Source: Mariniphaga sp040772505
Lineage (GTDB): Bacteria; Bacteroidota; Bacteroidia; Bacteroidales; Prolixibacteraceae
Direction of reading: 5' to 3'
Assembly (NCBI GenBank): GCA_040772505.1
Contig: JAXGYA010000008.1
Span: forward strand, 1-64,000
DNA length: 64,000 bases
Part shown: positions 41,850-51,023 of the stretch, piece by piece
Numbering within the stretch: position 1 is the first letter of the stretch
Layout: each line of letters opens with the position of its first letter
Notes under the pieces: generated by a model
What the model was told of the DNA's origin: nothing
The model's input: the letters and a program-made list of their open reading frames with translations, nothing else
Databases searched by the model: none
Made by a program: the position numbers and the translations under genes

Positions 41850-43373
41850 TTAAGGAGTCAGGCTGTTTATCTTTTCGGAAATTTGTTCCAGTACATTTCT
41901 GTCATTGTATCCGATGCAGTGTCCGGTCATTGGAAAATACTCAATTAGTGCATCCGATTTTGGGTTTTCCATTTCCCGAAATGTTTTGTCAAGTGAACGT
42001 AGTGCCGTGTTGAGATAAAACTCGTCCATATCTCCCATCCAGATATAAATTTTTCCTTTTAGTTTTTCTCCTATTTTATCCCAGTTGGATTCAACATACT
42101 GCTTTAAGTCATATTTGCGCCAGTGTTCAGCAACTTCCCTGTCGATTTTACCGGTTTGTGGATGGAACAGTGGGCGGGGCAGCCCGTCATCTCCTTTTGG
42201 GCTGAAGAGTGCAGTAAAAGCGCCAATCTGTCCGCCTGAGGTAGTGTAGGTATTGTTCCGCCCCAAAACATTTTCAAATTGTACAAAATCTTTTTGTGAA
42301 ATGACGGGCTGCCCTGAAAGTTCCCTGGTAATGGGACGGAGGTATCCGTGTTTATTAATAAATGCATTGTCGTCGTCGTAGATATTTATAAGCTGAAAAT
42401 TTTCAAAGTCAACCGGGTCCGGGCTGTAAGAAAAACATCCACCAAAAAAATCGGGGTAAAACAGTTGAAGGGCGAGCGAAACCCAGCCTCCTGTGCTACA
42501 ACCATCCAGAAACCGGAACTCCGGTTTTGCAATCCCACGAAAGGTTTTTTCAATATATGGAATGAGCTCTTCAATCAATGCAGTTCCATACGGACCGTTG
42601 TTTTCTGAGTCAAACTGGTAGCAATCTCCGTATGGACCCGTGCCATCCAAAAACACATTGATAATCTGTGGTGCTTCATCAGAGAGCCACCAGTTTAAAA
42701 AGGATTTGTCCCACGTTACATATCGGTTGGCGCGGGTGTAGCGCCCGCCATAACCGCCAATGTTATACCTGACCGGATATTTTTTGTCCGGATTTTGATG
42801 AAATCCGGAAGGCAGCAATACTGCCGATTTAAGGTACACATCTCTGTTCCACCATGAAGAAATCAGATTGCTTTTTATGTTCACTTCTTTCAACAGGGAG
42901 TGATCGTGTAATTTTTGGGGTTCAACAGTATGTTTAAGCGGTAATTTTAGTATTGTATCATTTTTAAAATCAATCCATGCTGAAGAGCTATATAGATTTC
43001 CAGCATTTTCAATGCCGGGCTCCGTTAAGTCTTGATCCCAAAGAACCTGCACCGTGTATTTGCCAGCTGGTATTTGGCTGAGGGTAATATCTGAGGTTTT
43101 GTTTAATTCGGAAGTTGCATCAAAGGTGAAAATTTCTTCTGAATTCCATTTTTCAATGTTCAGCGCAAAAATTGTGGTTTCTTTGTTTGGCCAGATATTT
43201 AGGCGGGGCTCGCCATACCGGGCTGAGCTGACGAAAAGAAATATTCGCCCCGAGGGATTAAATTGATCAGTAACCTCTTCACCAACCCATGTTTTCACTG
43301 TCAGAGAATTGGTCTGAGCATAGACATTCTGAAGCAAAAAAATAAGAGTAATGGCTAAATAAAAATTTCTCAT
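41850..43373 (-). CDS. Exported esterase-family alpha/beta hydrolase
   Basis: About 507 residues, signal peptide ending VYAQ. An N-terminal beta domain (about 100 residues) precedes an esterase D/enterochelin esterase-like fold: KYPVRYNIGGYGGRY, nucleophile in LDGCSTGGWVSLAL, and the final His in MTGHCIGYNDR. It is larger than a simple esterase and may act on carbohydrate esters. Start at 43373 fits the signal peptide. Confidence 0.8.
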   Translation of the reverse strand: MRNFYLAITLIFLLQNVYAQTNSLTVKTWVGEEVTDQFNPSGRIFLFVSSARYGEPRLNIWPNKETTIFALNIEKWNSEEIFTFDATSELNKTSDITLSQIPAGKYTVQVLWDQDLTEPGIENAGNLYSSSAWIDFKNDTILKLPLKHTVEPQKLHDHSLLKEVNIKSNLISSWWNRDVYLKSAVLLPSGFHQNPDKKYPVRYNIGGYGGRYTRANRYVTWDKSFLNWWLSDEAPQIINVFLDGTGPYGDCYQFDSENNGPYGTALIEELIPYIEKTFRGIAKPEFRFLDGCSTGGWVSLALQLFYPDFFGGCFSYSPDPVDFENFQLINIYDDDNAFINKHGYLRPITRELSGQPVISQKDFVQFENVLGRNNTYTTSGGQIGAFTALFSPKGDDGLPRPLFHPQTGKIDREVAEHWRKYDLKQYVESNWDKIGEKLKGKIYIWMGDMDEFYLNTALRSLDKTFREMENPKSDALIEYFPMTGHCIGYNDRNVLEQISEKINSLTP

Positions 43374-43529
43374 TCCTTTTATATTTGAGTTTTTTTTAAA
43401 AGAATGCACAGCCAAATTAGTAAAAAATCGGCAAAGCAGGTTTTCTGAGAAAATTTTAGTGAAAGGAAATACTGTTGATATTTGTTTTTTGAAAGGATGA
43501 TGCCGGATATTGAACAGAGACCTTTATAA

Positions 43530-44066
43530 AACAGTAATGGGAGCTAATCTTTTACGAATAACTCCCATTCACTTGGGTTAACCGAAGTCTTCCCGAGTGC
43601 CTGGCTACTGTTATTGTGGCCGGCTTTCATCTTTTAGATGAGGCCCGGTACTCTTTGACCAGACTTTCTACGGTCTAATCATTGAGCAGTCTGCTCGGCG
43701 TTCCGGTTTGCCTTCACAGACGAAGTGCCTTTCAGTACTTTCTGCATTTTCCGAAGAAATTTGCAGTTGGTAACTTGCATTTTGTGGTATGAACCACTAT
43801 ATGCATGTGCAGTGTGACATTTCAAAAACCGAAGTTTTCTAGTGCCTTCCTTTCGGTTGGCTGTCTCCTGCCTGAAGACTCAATCTTGAAAGAACTCTGG
43901 ATTTCTTCCAGCTGATTGAATGAACCTTTGGATTCCAGATTCCCGGTTCAAACTTCGGCTCCTTTGATGTGCCTTCCCGAAGGTTGGACTGAAATGGTTC
44001 CCGATTCAACTAAGAAAGGTTCCCCGTTTCCACATTTTTAGAGCTGCCTTTTATCTCTCACCTGGT
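43530..44066 (-). ncRNA. Large structured non-coding RNA, unassigned
   Basis: About 540 nt with no ORF of useful size on either strand. It begins just after a strong promoter on the minus strand and ends in a terminator-like stem. Hairpins on the minus strand include three capped by C-UUCG-G (AAAAC/GUUUU around 43825-43838; CUGCA with UUUC/GAAA around 43742-43766; GGG-AA-GAC/GUU-AA-CCC just before the terminator). Others are GTGGT/ACCAC at 43784-43797 inside TGCA/TGCA, GAGCAG/CTGCTC at 43684-43696, CATCT/AGATG at 43628-43640 inside a CCGG/CCGG stem, and CTGGA/TCCAG at 43897-43911. The pentamer AGGCA occurs seven times. It is not tRNA, tmRNA or RNase P as far as I can see; no family is recognised. 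Confidence 0.6.
43536..43569 (-). terminator. Terminator-like stem of the structured RNA
   Basis: AATGGGAG (minus strand, 43569-43562) pairs with CTCCCATT (43543-43536), and the 18-nt interior can pair further (TTATTC with GATTAG). ACTGTTTTAT follows, a modest U tract. Confidence 0.55.
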
Positions 44067-44071
44067 ACGTA

Positions 44072-44104
44072 CAAAGATAAGTCAAAATGCAAGTTGAATG
44101 CAAA
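44072..44104 (-). promoter_or_regulatory. Strong promoter of the structured RNA
   Basis: On the minus strand TTTG (44104-44101), a 21-nt spacer, then TATCTTTG (44079-44072), an exact match to the Bacteroidota consensus. It is placed between the nspC stop and the RNA, so the RNA is its only target. Confidence 0.7.
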
Positions 44105-44186
44105 TTATTTTGATGTTTTGTATCAACTAAATATCGACAGGAGTTATTAACAATTGTTGATAAGTTCAGGTGGTGTTTTTAGACAA

Positions 44187-45323
44187 TCAGGATAACCTTT
44201 CCTTAAAATCCCGGTAGTTAAATTTTCTGACTACTCTTAGTTTATCGTTTTCATCCCAAACAGCAATTGACGGATGGTTGACTCCGTTGAACATGGTGGT
44301 TTTCACCATTGTGTAATGAATCATATCCATAAAAACAATTTTGTCGCCCTGGTTCAGCTCTTTGCCAAAATCATATACTTCCATGAAATCACCTGCCAGG
44401 CAGCTCACCCCGCCCAGGCGGTAGAGATGCTTGCTGTCAGCCTTCGGTTCAATTGCGCCTTCAATTTTTGGGCGATAAGGCATTTCCAGCGTATCAGGCA
44501 TGTGGGCAGTAAAAGAAACATCAAGAATTGCAGTTTTAATGCCTTTATGAATTACAATATCTTGTACTGTTGAAACCAGTGCGCCTGTTTCCCATGCAAT
44601 GGCGCTGCCGGGTTCAAGGATTACATGCACGCCGTATCTGTTCTTGAATTTTCTGAGCAGTTGAATCAAATGCTCGTGATTGTATCCGGCACGTGTCATT
44701 AGATGGCCGCCGCCCATGTTGACCCATTTTATACGTTTAAGGTGTTTGCCGAATTTCATTTCCAGATTTTGTAAAACTTTTTCCAGACTGTAGGAGTCGG
44801 ATTCGCATAAAACATGAAAGTGAATTCCTTCGATTCCATCAGGCAATTCATCGGGAAACTCATCACTGCCTACCCCAAGTCGTGAGCCCGGCATTCCCGG
44901 GTTATATAAATCAGTTTGAACATCAGAAAATTCGGGATTCACCCGGATGCCGCATGAAATTTTATAGTTTGTTTTTCTGGTTTTATCATAAAACTTATCA
45001 AATTGAGAAAATGAATTGAATACAATATGGCTTGAATACTCTAACAGTTCATCGAATTCGTTTTCAAAATAGACCGGAGAATAGACATGGGCGCGGGTTT
45101 TCATCTCTTCAAAACAGAGTCTTGCTTCGTTGAGCGAACTTGCGGCAGCTCCCTTCAAATAGTGGCGCACAAGCGGAAACACGCTCCACATGGCAAAACC
45201 TTTGAAGGCTAATATTATTTCAATACCTGCCTTTTTTTGAACCCGGTCGATGAGTTCAAGATTCTTCCGGAGTAATTTTTCCTCCAGCACAAAAGCCGGA
45301 GAAGGAATTTTTGAATAGTCCAA
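44187..45323 (-). CDS. nspC: Carboxynorspermidine/carboxyspermidine decarboxylase
   Basis: 378-residue PLP decarboxylase of the alanine-racemase-like fold III type. Schiff-base Lys41 in ILAFKGFAMWS, GIHFHVLCESDSYSLE, and GGVSCLAGDFMEVYDF in the C-terminal beta domain. Removes CO2 from carboxy(nor)spermidine to give spermidine or norspermidine. It follows the carboxynorspermidine synthase by 12 nt, so the pair makes the alternative polyamine pathway. Confidence 0.92.
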   Translation of the reverse strand: MDYSKIPSPAFVLEEKLLRKNLELIDRVQKKAGIEIILAFKGFAMWSVFPLVRHYLKGAAASSLNEARLCFEEMKTRAHVYSPVYFENEFDELLEYSSHIVFNSFSQFDKFYDKTRKTNYKISCGIRVNPEFSDVQTDLYNPGMPGSRLGVGSDEFPDELPDGIEGIHFHVLCESDSYSLEKVLQNLEMKFGKHLKRIKWVNMGGGHLMTRAGYNHEHLIQLLRKFKNRYGVHVILEPGSAIAWETGALVSTVQDIVIHKGIKTAILDVSFTAHMPDTLEMPYRPKIEGAIEPKADSKHLYRLGGVSCLAGDFMEVYDFGKELNQGDKIVFMDMIHYTMVKTTMFNGVNHPSIAVWDENDKLRVVRKFNYRDFKERLS

Positions 45324-45335
45324 TTTTGCAATAGA

Positions 45336-46529
45336 TTACAATTCCAAATTAATGTTAATTGCCTCGTTCCATGGCAGTCCGTGTTCGCCAATTTTTTCCA
45401 TGAACGGGTCGGGATCGAATTCTTCCACATTAAATACACCTTTGCCGTTCCATTTTCCGGTGAGTATCATCATTGCACCTAACATGGCAGGAACTCCTGT
45501 TGTGAATGAAACAGCCTGAGTGCCAGTTTCTTCATAGGCTTTTTGATGGCTGCAATTGTTCCAGATATAATAAGTCTTTTCTTTTTTGTCTTTAATTCCC
45601 CTTATCCGGCAGCCAATTGAGGTTTCACCCACATAGTTTTCTCCCAAATCACCCGGATCAGGCAAAACGTATTTCAAAAACTCTAGTGGAATTACGTCAA
45701 TTCCCTTATATTTCACAGGGTCAATACGTGCCATTCCAATGTTTTGAATAACACGTAAATGTGTAAGATATTCCTGTCCGAATGTCATCCAGAACCTTGC
45801 ACGTTTCAGTGTCGGGAAGTTTTTTACCAGCGATTCCAGTTCTTCATGGAAAATCAGATAAGAGTCACGTGGTCCGATATTGGGATAGTTCAGCACTTTT
45901 TTTATTTGGTGAGGTTCTGTTTCAACCCATTTTCCGTCCTCCCAGTACTTTCCTTTTTGGGTCACTTCCCTGATATTGATTTCGGGATTGAAATTGGTTG
46001 CGAAAGCTTTACCATGATCACCGGCGTTGCAGTCCACAATATCCAAATAATGCAATTCATCGAAATGATGTTTCGCTGCATAAGCGGTGTAAATACTTGT
46101 TACACCGGGATCAAATCCGCAGCCCAGCACAGCCATTATGCCTTTCTCCTTAAATCGATCGTGATATGCCCATTGCCAGCTGTACTCGAATTTTGCTTCA
46201 TCCTTAGGTTCATAGTTTGCAGTGTCGAGATAGTGAACACCGGTTTCAAGGCAGGCATCCATTATGGACAGGTCCTGATAAGGCAGGGCAACGTTTATCA
46301 CCAGTTCCGGTTTGAAACTACTAATCAGATCAACAACTTCATTGACATTGTCAGCATCTACTTTTGAAGTTTGGATTCGACCTTTGCCCACTTCCCGGGC
46401 AATGGTTTCACATTTAGAGAGCGTGCGACTTGCCAGCATGATTTCAGAAAACACTTCAGGATTATCAGCACATTTAGCAGCTACAACGCGACCTACGCCT
46501 CCTGCTCCGATGATTAAGACTTTACTCAT
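45336..46529 (-). CDS. Carboxynorspermidine synthase (saccharopine dehydrogenase family)
   Basis: About 397 residues. NAD(P)-binding KVLIIGAGGVGRVVAAKCADN at the N-terminus, then VINVALPYQDLSIMDACLETGVHYLDTANYEP and GCGFDPGVTSIY, typical of the CANSDH group of saccharopine dehydrogenase-like enzymes. It condenses aspartate semialdehyde with putrescine or diaminopropane. The start at 46529 is taken because an upstream open extension lacks conservation. Divergent from speB. Confidence 0.88.
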   Translation of the reverse strand: MSKVLIIGAGGVGRVVAAKCADNPEVFSEIMLASRTLSKCETIAREVGKGRIQTSKVDADNVNEVVDLISSFKPELVINVALPYQDLSIMDACLETGVHYLDTANYEPKDEAKFEYSWQWAYHDRFKEKGIMAVLGCGFDPGVTSIYTAYAAKHHFDELHYLDIVDCNAGDHGKAFATNFNPEINIREVTQKGKYWEDGKWVETEPHQIKKVLNYPNIGPRDSYLIFHEELESLVKNFPTLKRARFWMTFGQEYLTHLRVIQNIGMARIDPVKYKGIDVIPLEFLKYVLPDPGDLGENYVGETSIGCRIRGIKDKKEKTYYIWNNCSHQKAYEETGTQAVSFTTGVPAMLGAMMILTGKWNGKGVFNVEEFDPDPFMEKIGEHGLPWNEAININLEL

Positions 46530-46637
46530 TTTATTTTTTTCGTTTAAAATTATAAATTCACCTTTTTTTAAAGGAATGATGATATTTTCGCAATCAATTC
46601 CTCTGTTTTTAAAACAACACAAAATAAATAAAAATTA

Positions 46638-47687
46638 ATGAACGACATGACGAAAATAAGGGATTTTGATCCCAGTGGGATAGGTTTACGTAATGGGAAT
46701 TTTATCGGGCTTCCATTTTCTGAAGATACCGCCCGGGTTGTATTGCTGCCGGTCTCATGGGATGTAACCGTTTCATACGGTGAAGGCACCGCCATGGCTC
46801 CGTCTGCAATTCTGGAAGCTTCCCTGCAATTGGATTTGTATGATTCCGATGTGAAAGATGCGTGGAAACTGGGAATATTTATGCAATCGCCGGATCAGGA
46901 AATTCAGAGCAAAAGCAAAAACCTCCGTAAAAAATCGGCATCATATATCCGTTTTCTGGAAGAGGGAGGAGATCCTGATAAAAATCCCGAAATGCAGAAA
47001 CTTCTGCATGAGGTAAACTCCGGTTCAGAATACTTGAACAAATGGCTGATGATACAGTCCGGAAAATTATTGGATGCAGGGAAGCTTGTGGGAGTTATAG
47101 GCGGCGATCATAGTGTTCCTCTTGGTTTTGTAAAAGCACTGACTGAAAAATATGAAGATTTTGGTATTTTACATTTAGATGCACACATGGATTTACGTGA
47201 CAGCTATGAAGGTTTTCACTATTCTCACGCTTCCATTTTTTATAATGTTTTGAAAGCAAAACAGGTTTCAAAACTTGTGCAGGTTGGAATTCGTGATTAT
47301 TGTGATGAAGAAATTGAATGCGTTGCCAACGAAGGGGAACGTATTTCGGTGTTTTTTGATTTGGAATTGAAAGAAAACCGTTATAATGGCAAAACATGGA
47401 GTGCTCAGTGTGATGAGATTGTTAAAGAGCTTCCCGAACTGGTTTATATCAGTTTTGATGTGGACTGCCTTGATCCTAAACTTTGCCCCGCTACCGGAAC
47501 ACCTGTGCCGGGTGGACTGGAATTTCAGGAGGCACTTTTCCTTTTGAAAAAGATGGTTGAAGGAGGACGGAAAATTATTGGTTTTGATGTTTGTGAAACC
47601 GGTAACAGTGAGTGGGATGCCAATGTTGCGGCACGGCTAATCTACAGGCTTTGTAATCTTGCGGGAAGATCAAACGGATTGATATAA
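46638..47687 (+). CDS. speB: Agmatinase/ureohydrolase family protein
   Basis: 349 residues, binuclear manganese ureohydrolase. Metal-binding motifs are GGDHS, LHLDAHMDLR and SFDVDCLDP, followed by GTPVPGGLEFQEAL. Agmatinase activity would give putrescine for the divergent carboxyspermidine pathway. It has an insert of about 60 residues (SKSKNLRKKSASYIRFLEEGG) not found in the shortest members. Arginase-like alternatives cannot be excluded. Confidence 0.86.
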   Translation: MNDMTKIRDFDPSGIGLRNGNFIGLPFSEDTARVVLLPVSWDVTVSYGEGTAMAPSAILEASLQLDLYDSDVKDAWKLGIFMQSPDQEIQSKSKNLRKKSASYIRFLEEGGDPDKNPEMQKLLHEVNSGSEYLNKWLMIQSGKLLDAGKLVGVIGGDHSVPLGFVKALTEKYEDFGILHLDAHMDLRDSYEGFHYSHASIFYNVLKAKQVSKLVQVGIRDYCDEEIECVANEGERISVFFDLELKENRYNGKTWSAQCDEIVKELPELVYISFDVDCLDPKLCPATGTPVPGGLEFQEALFLLKKMVEGGRKIIGFDVCETGNSEWDANVAARLIYRLCNLAGRSNGLI

Positions 47688-47769
47688 AATAATTGTGCTT
47701 GCAGGAAATCAACAAAATACACCGGAATTTATTGATGATTTCGGTTTTCATATCCAAAGCAATAATTGA

Positions 47770-47798
47770 AAACGACCACCTTAAAAAGATGGTCGTTT
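47770..47798. terminator. Bidirectional terminator after speB
   Basis: AAACGACCA at 47770-47778 pairs with TGGTCGTTT at 47790-47798, and the inner CTT/AAG extends the stem. It is flanked by A- and T-rich sequence and lies between two convergent genes. Confidence 0.75.
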
Positions 47799-47839
47799 AT
47801 TGAATCAAGCTAAATTATTACTTTCAAAATTTTTACTTG

Positions 47840-49348
47840 TTATCTTCTGGATGAGCTGCTTGAGGTGCTTCTTTTGGCAGATCTGCTGCCCGGAGCAGTT
47901 GCACTTTTGGTGCTGCCTGTGGTTGTTCTGCTTTGAACGGCAGAGCTTCTTTTCGTTGTAGTTCTGCTTCCGGATGTTACAGTTCCTGAGCTTTGACGCG
48001 GAGCAGCTGTCTGTGCAGATTTTGTAGCAGTTTGCCTTGGTTTTGTCGCAGAACTTTGTTGAGGTGCAGTCCTTGGCTGCGTTGTTGTACGCTGTTGAGT
48101 TGCCTGTCTTGGCTGTGTCACAGAACGTTGTCGTGTAGTTGCTCTTTGCTGTGCAGCAGGCGCTTGCGCACCTTTTGTTACAGTGTTTCTTTCCCGTGTA
48201 GTTGTGGTCTGAACAGCTCTTTTTGCAGGGGTTGCCTGTGGAGTTTCTCTCGTTCGTCCGGAAATCGTATTGTTTGAAGACCTCCTGTTTGTTGCAGAGC
48301 TGTAAGTAGCTTTGCGAGTAGCTTCAGTGTTCTGCACGGGCGGAGTTTTCATTGTTCCGGTTCGCAAAGCAGCGGATGAACGGGTTTCAGCTGCTTTTGT
48401 GGTGGCAGTTCTTTCATTTACTCCGGTTGAGGTGTTTCTCCTTCCGCTTGCACTCACCGCATTGCCTTCTCTGACCACTGTAGTCTGAGCAGGATTTCTT
48501 CTTGCATAGAGCGCTTCTCCTTCAGACTTTTGTTCAGGACGGGAGTAGGTGTAATTGTATTTTCCTTTGTTGATGCGGACTATAACCGTTGGGGAATAAA
48601 CCCTAACTTTGCTGTAATAGTAGTCGTTGTAGCGTGCATACCGCGGTTTTACAGTATAGTGAAAGTGGGTATGATAAAAGGTATTCCAATGGGAGTGGTA
48701 TCCGTAGTAATAGTGCCAGTAGTGTGGTCTCCATGGCTTCCAGTAAGTTGGATAATAACCCCAGTACCATGCAGAACGCCATACTACATATCGTGGTGCA
48801 TAAATGAATCTAATTACCGGCCAGGCTGCAATCTGATAGGGAGTTGTTCTTACAACCGTAACATTTGTCCTGACTGTTGGCGTGCCCAAATATCCGGGAT
48901 TTGGAGTTTCGGTGTAATGTTCGTCAACGATTGGTTCGACAATATAGTTTTTGCCGTATAAAGCTTCATCTCCAATCAGCTGGATATGTACTGAGCCATT
49001 ATTGAACTGCTGCACTATAAAAACAGCCACATCCTGGCTTACATTTCTGTTCAGATTTGCTCTCAGAACAATATTGTGTACGTTTCCGTCAACATAATCA
49101 TGCACGGAAATATAATCAATCATATTATCTCCATTAAGATCGAGATTATTTATCATGGAATTGGGGTCATTGAGGTCTCTTTCAAAACCTTCAAGTGTTT
49201 CTGATTCATGGAAGAGTTTCATTACTGCATAGAGATTTAAGTTATCACCCGGCAGTCCCAGATACTCACTCTGGTAAGCATTTGCCCCGGCTATGCTCCA
49301 GGCTGCTGTGAGCAGCACGGCGATGAATGTGTAAATTAACTTTTTCAT
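47840..49348 (-). CDS. Exported protein with aromatic middle and basic Thr/Arg/Ser/Gln tail
   Basis: About 502 residues. Signal peptide MKKLIYTFIAVLLTAAWSI then a domain with an EF-hand-like DLNGDNMIDYI. The middle (about 190-280) is very rich in Tyr, Trp and His (WYWGYYPTYW, WRPHYWHYYYGYHSHW). The C-terminal 220 residues are low complexity, rich in Thr, Arg, Ser, Ala and Gln, and strongly basic. Similar exported proteins occur in Bacteroidota, role unknown. Could bind surface polymer or nucleic acid. ATG at 49348 starts the signal peptide. Confidence 0.65.
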   Translation of the reverse strand: MKKLIYTFIAVLLTAAWSIAGANAYQSEYLGLPGDNLNLYAVMKLFHESETLEGFERDLNDPNSMINNLDLNGDNMIDYISVHDYVDGNVHNIVLRANLNRNVSQDVAVFIVQQFNNGSVHIQLIGDEALYGKNYIVEPIVDEHYTETPNPGYLGTPTVRTNVTVVRTTPYQIAAWPVIRFIYAPRYVVWRSAWYWGYYPTYWKPWRPHYWHYYYGYHSHWNTFYHTHFHYTVKPRYARYNDYYYSKVRVYSPTVIVRINKGKYNYTYSRPEQKSEGEALYARRNPAQTTVVREGNAVSASGRRNTSTGVNERTATTKAAETRSSAALRTGTMKTPPVQNTEATRKATYSSATNRRSSNNTISGRTRETPQATPAKRAVQTTTTRERNTVTKGAQAPAAQQRATTRQRSVTQPRQATQQRTTTQPRTAPQQSSATKPRQTATKSAQTAAPRQSSGTVTSGSRTTTKRSSAVQSRTTTGSTKSATAPGSRSAKRSTSSSSSRR

Positions 49349-49526
49349 GGCTTTTGCTTTTATTTTGAAGATTTGTTTCTTCAATAAGCATAAGGCAAAA
49401 CTCATACCAGAGTTGAGGGAAAAAATAAAAATTGTGCTTTGTGCTTCACAAAGTGCAGATTAATAGTTGTTTGGTGATATTTACGGCGAGTATCTATAAA
49501 ATGAAAACTATAGACTAACTCATTTC

Positions 49527-50393
49527 TCAATGCTGATGAAACCCATTTGAGACAAATCGTAAAACTTCAGGCAGTGATTCTCTCCAGTAGGTCCAGTTGT
49601 GTGCACCGTCGCGCACACGGTATTCGTGAGGAATATTTCGTTTTCTCAATGTGATATGCACCAGAGCATTACCTTCAAAAAGAAAATCATCATCGCCGCA
49701 ATCAATATACCATCGAACGGCTTTTATGCCTTCCTCAGGCAGATTCTTAACCATTTCAGTTACGCTGTATTTTTCATACCATGCATCAATTTCCGCTTGC
49801 CCGGCATCTGTTCCGCCCATGCGTTGGATATAGTTTTTGGTATCTTCCCGGTTTAGCGGTCCTGTTGATGAGCTAAGAGGGCAGGCGGCAGAAAACAGAT
49901 CGGGACGATGAAGTGCATAATAAAATGAACCGCCTCCGCCCATGGAAAGTCCGGCAACTGCCCGGTAGCGCTTTTCTGCTCTGATCCGGTATTTTCCTTC
50001 AATGAACGGAAGAAACTCTTCAAAAAAGAAGTCCTCGTATCTCCAGTTTCCTTTCACATCATTGGTGTAGCCGCGTTGGCCGGTATTTGCATCCGGCATG
50101 ACTACAATCATTGCCGTTGAAGTGCCTTCCTTTATTGCTTTGTCTGCAATTTGCAGAACCTCACCAAACTGAATCCAGCCGCTTTGGTCATCACCTGCCC
50201 CGTGAAGCAGATACAGAACCGGATAACTTCTTTCAGAAGTTTCATAATCGGGCGGAAGATAAACGGCATATTTGCGCTCCATATTGAGAATTTTACTGTT
50301 CATGGAGAGGTTGTCAAAAACTTTTCCCGACTGGGAAAAAGCATTTAATGTGAAAATTGTAGCAAGTAATAGGGTAATGATATTCTTTTTCAT
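49527..50393 (-). CDS. Exported esterase D-like hydrolase
   Basis: 288 residues, signal peptide ending FSQ. Esterase/feruloyl-esterase-like alpha/beta hydrolase: YPVLYLLHGAGDDQSGW, nucleophile GLSMGGGGS, Asp in DCGDDDFLFEG and His in RDGAHNWTYW. Probably removes acyl groups from polysaccharides. It lies 12 nt after the acyltransferase gene on the same strand. Confidence 0.87.
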   Translation of the reverse strand: MKKNIITLLLATIFTLNAFSQSGKVFDNLSMNSKILNMERKYAVYLPPDYETSERSYPVLYLLHGAGDDQSGWIQFGEVLQIADKAIKEGTSTAMIVVMPDANTGQRGYTNDVKGNWRYEDFFFEEFLPFIEGKYRIRAEKRYRAVAGLSMGGGGSFYYALHRPDLFSAACPLSSSTGPLNREDTKNYIQRMGGTDAGQAEIDAWYEKYSVTEMVKNLPEEGIKAVRWYIDCGDDDFLFEGNALVHITLRKRNIPHEYRVRDGAHNWTYWRESLPEVLRFVSNGFHQH

Positions 50394-50405
50394 GTTTTTC
50401 TATTT

Positions 50406-50987
50406 TTACTTTGATTTACTCACTTTCCCATCTTTTAGTATATATTCTTCATTGCTTTCGGGGCAGCGGGCTTTCCCTTTTTCATCGAAATTCAACTTGT
50501 GTCCAAACTGGCCCATCCAGCCGGTTTGCCGTGCAGGATTTCCTGTAACAAGAGCATAGTCGGGCACGGGTTTGGTTACAACAGCACCGGCACCTATAAA
50601 CGCATATTTGCCGATATTATTTCCGCATAGAATGGTAGCGTTAGCGCCAATGGTAGCGCCTTTCTTTACATGGGTTTTTGCAAATTCATTTTTTCGGCTG
50701 ATTGCCGAACGCGGATTAATTACGTTGGTGAACACCGCGGAGGGCCCTAAAAAAACATCATCTTCACAGGTGACGCCGGTGTAGATGGATACATTGTTCT
50801 GCACTTTCACGTTTTTTCCGAGAATAACACCGGGAGAAACTACCACGTTCTGACCGATATTACAGTTTTCGCCAATCACGCACCCGGACATTATGTGTGA
50901 AAAGAGCCAGATTTTGGTTCCTGTCCCGATGCTGCAATCGGGTTCAATTACAGCAGTTTCGTGTGCAAAATAGTTTTTTTCTGTCAT
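50406..50987 (-). CDS. wbpD: WbpD-like N-acetyltransferase
   Basis: 193-residue left-handed parallel beta-helix acetyltransferase (hexapeptide repeats such as IGENCNIGQNVVVSPGVILG). It resembles the family that acetylates UDP-2-acetamido-3-amino sugar in the WbpD/WlbB pathway. With the WbpE-like aminotransferase next to it, the pair makes a diacetamido sugar nucleotide for O-antigen or capsule. The substrate is inferred from the neighbour. Confidence 0.8.
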   Translation of the reverse strand: MTEKNYFAHETAVIEPDCSIGTGTKIWLFSHIMSGCVIGENCNIGQNVVVSPGVILGKNVKVQNNVSIYTGVTCEDDVFLGPSAVFTNVINPRSAISRKNEFAKTHVKKGATIGANATILCGNNIGKYAFIGAGAVVTKPVPDYALVTGNPARQTGWMGQFGHKLNFDEKGKARCPESNEEYILKDGKVSKSK

Positions 50988-51023
50988 GAATGCGAATTTC
51001 GCAATTTTATTATATATGCTGAA

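Noticed and set aside
43530..44066. tmRNA, RNase P RNA or group II intron
   Set aside because: No CCA end or tRNA-like part, no GAGGAAAGUCC core and no domain V-like hairpin or reverse transcriptase was found.
45759..46367. 202-residue plus-strand ORF
   Set aside because: Antisense to the carboxynorspermidine synthase, with Cys/Phe/Ile-rich shadow composition.
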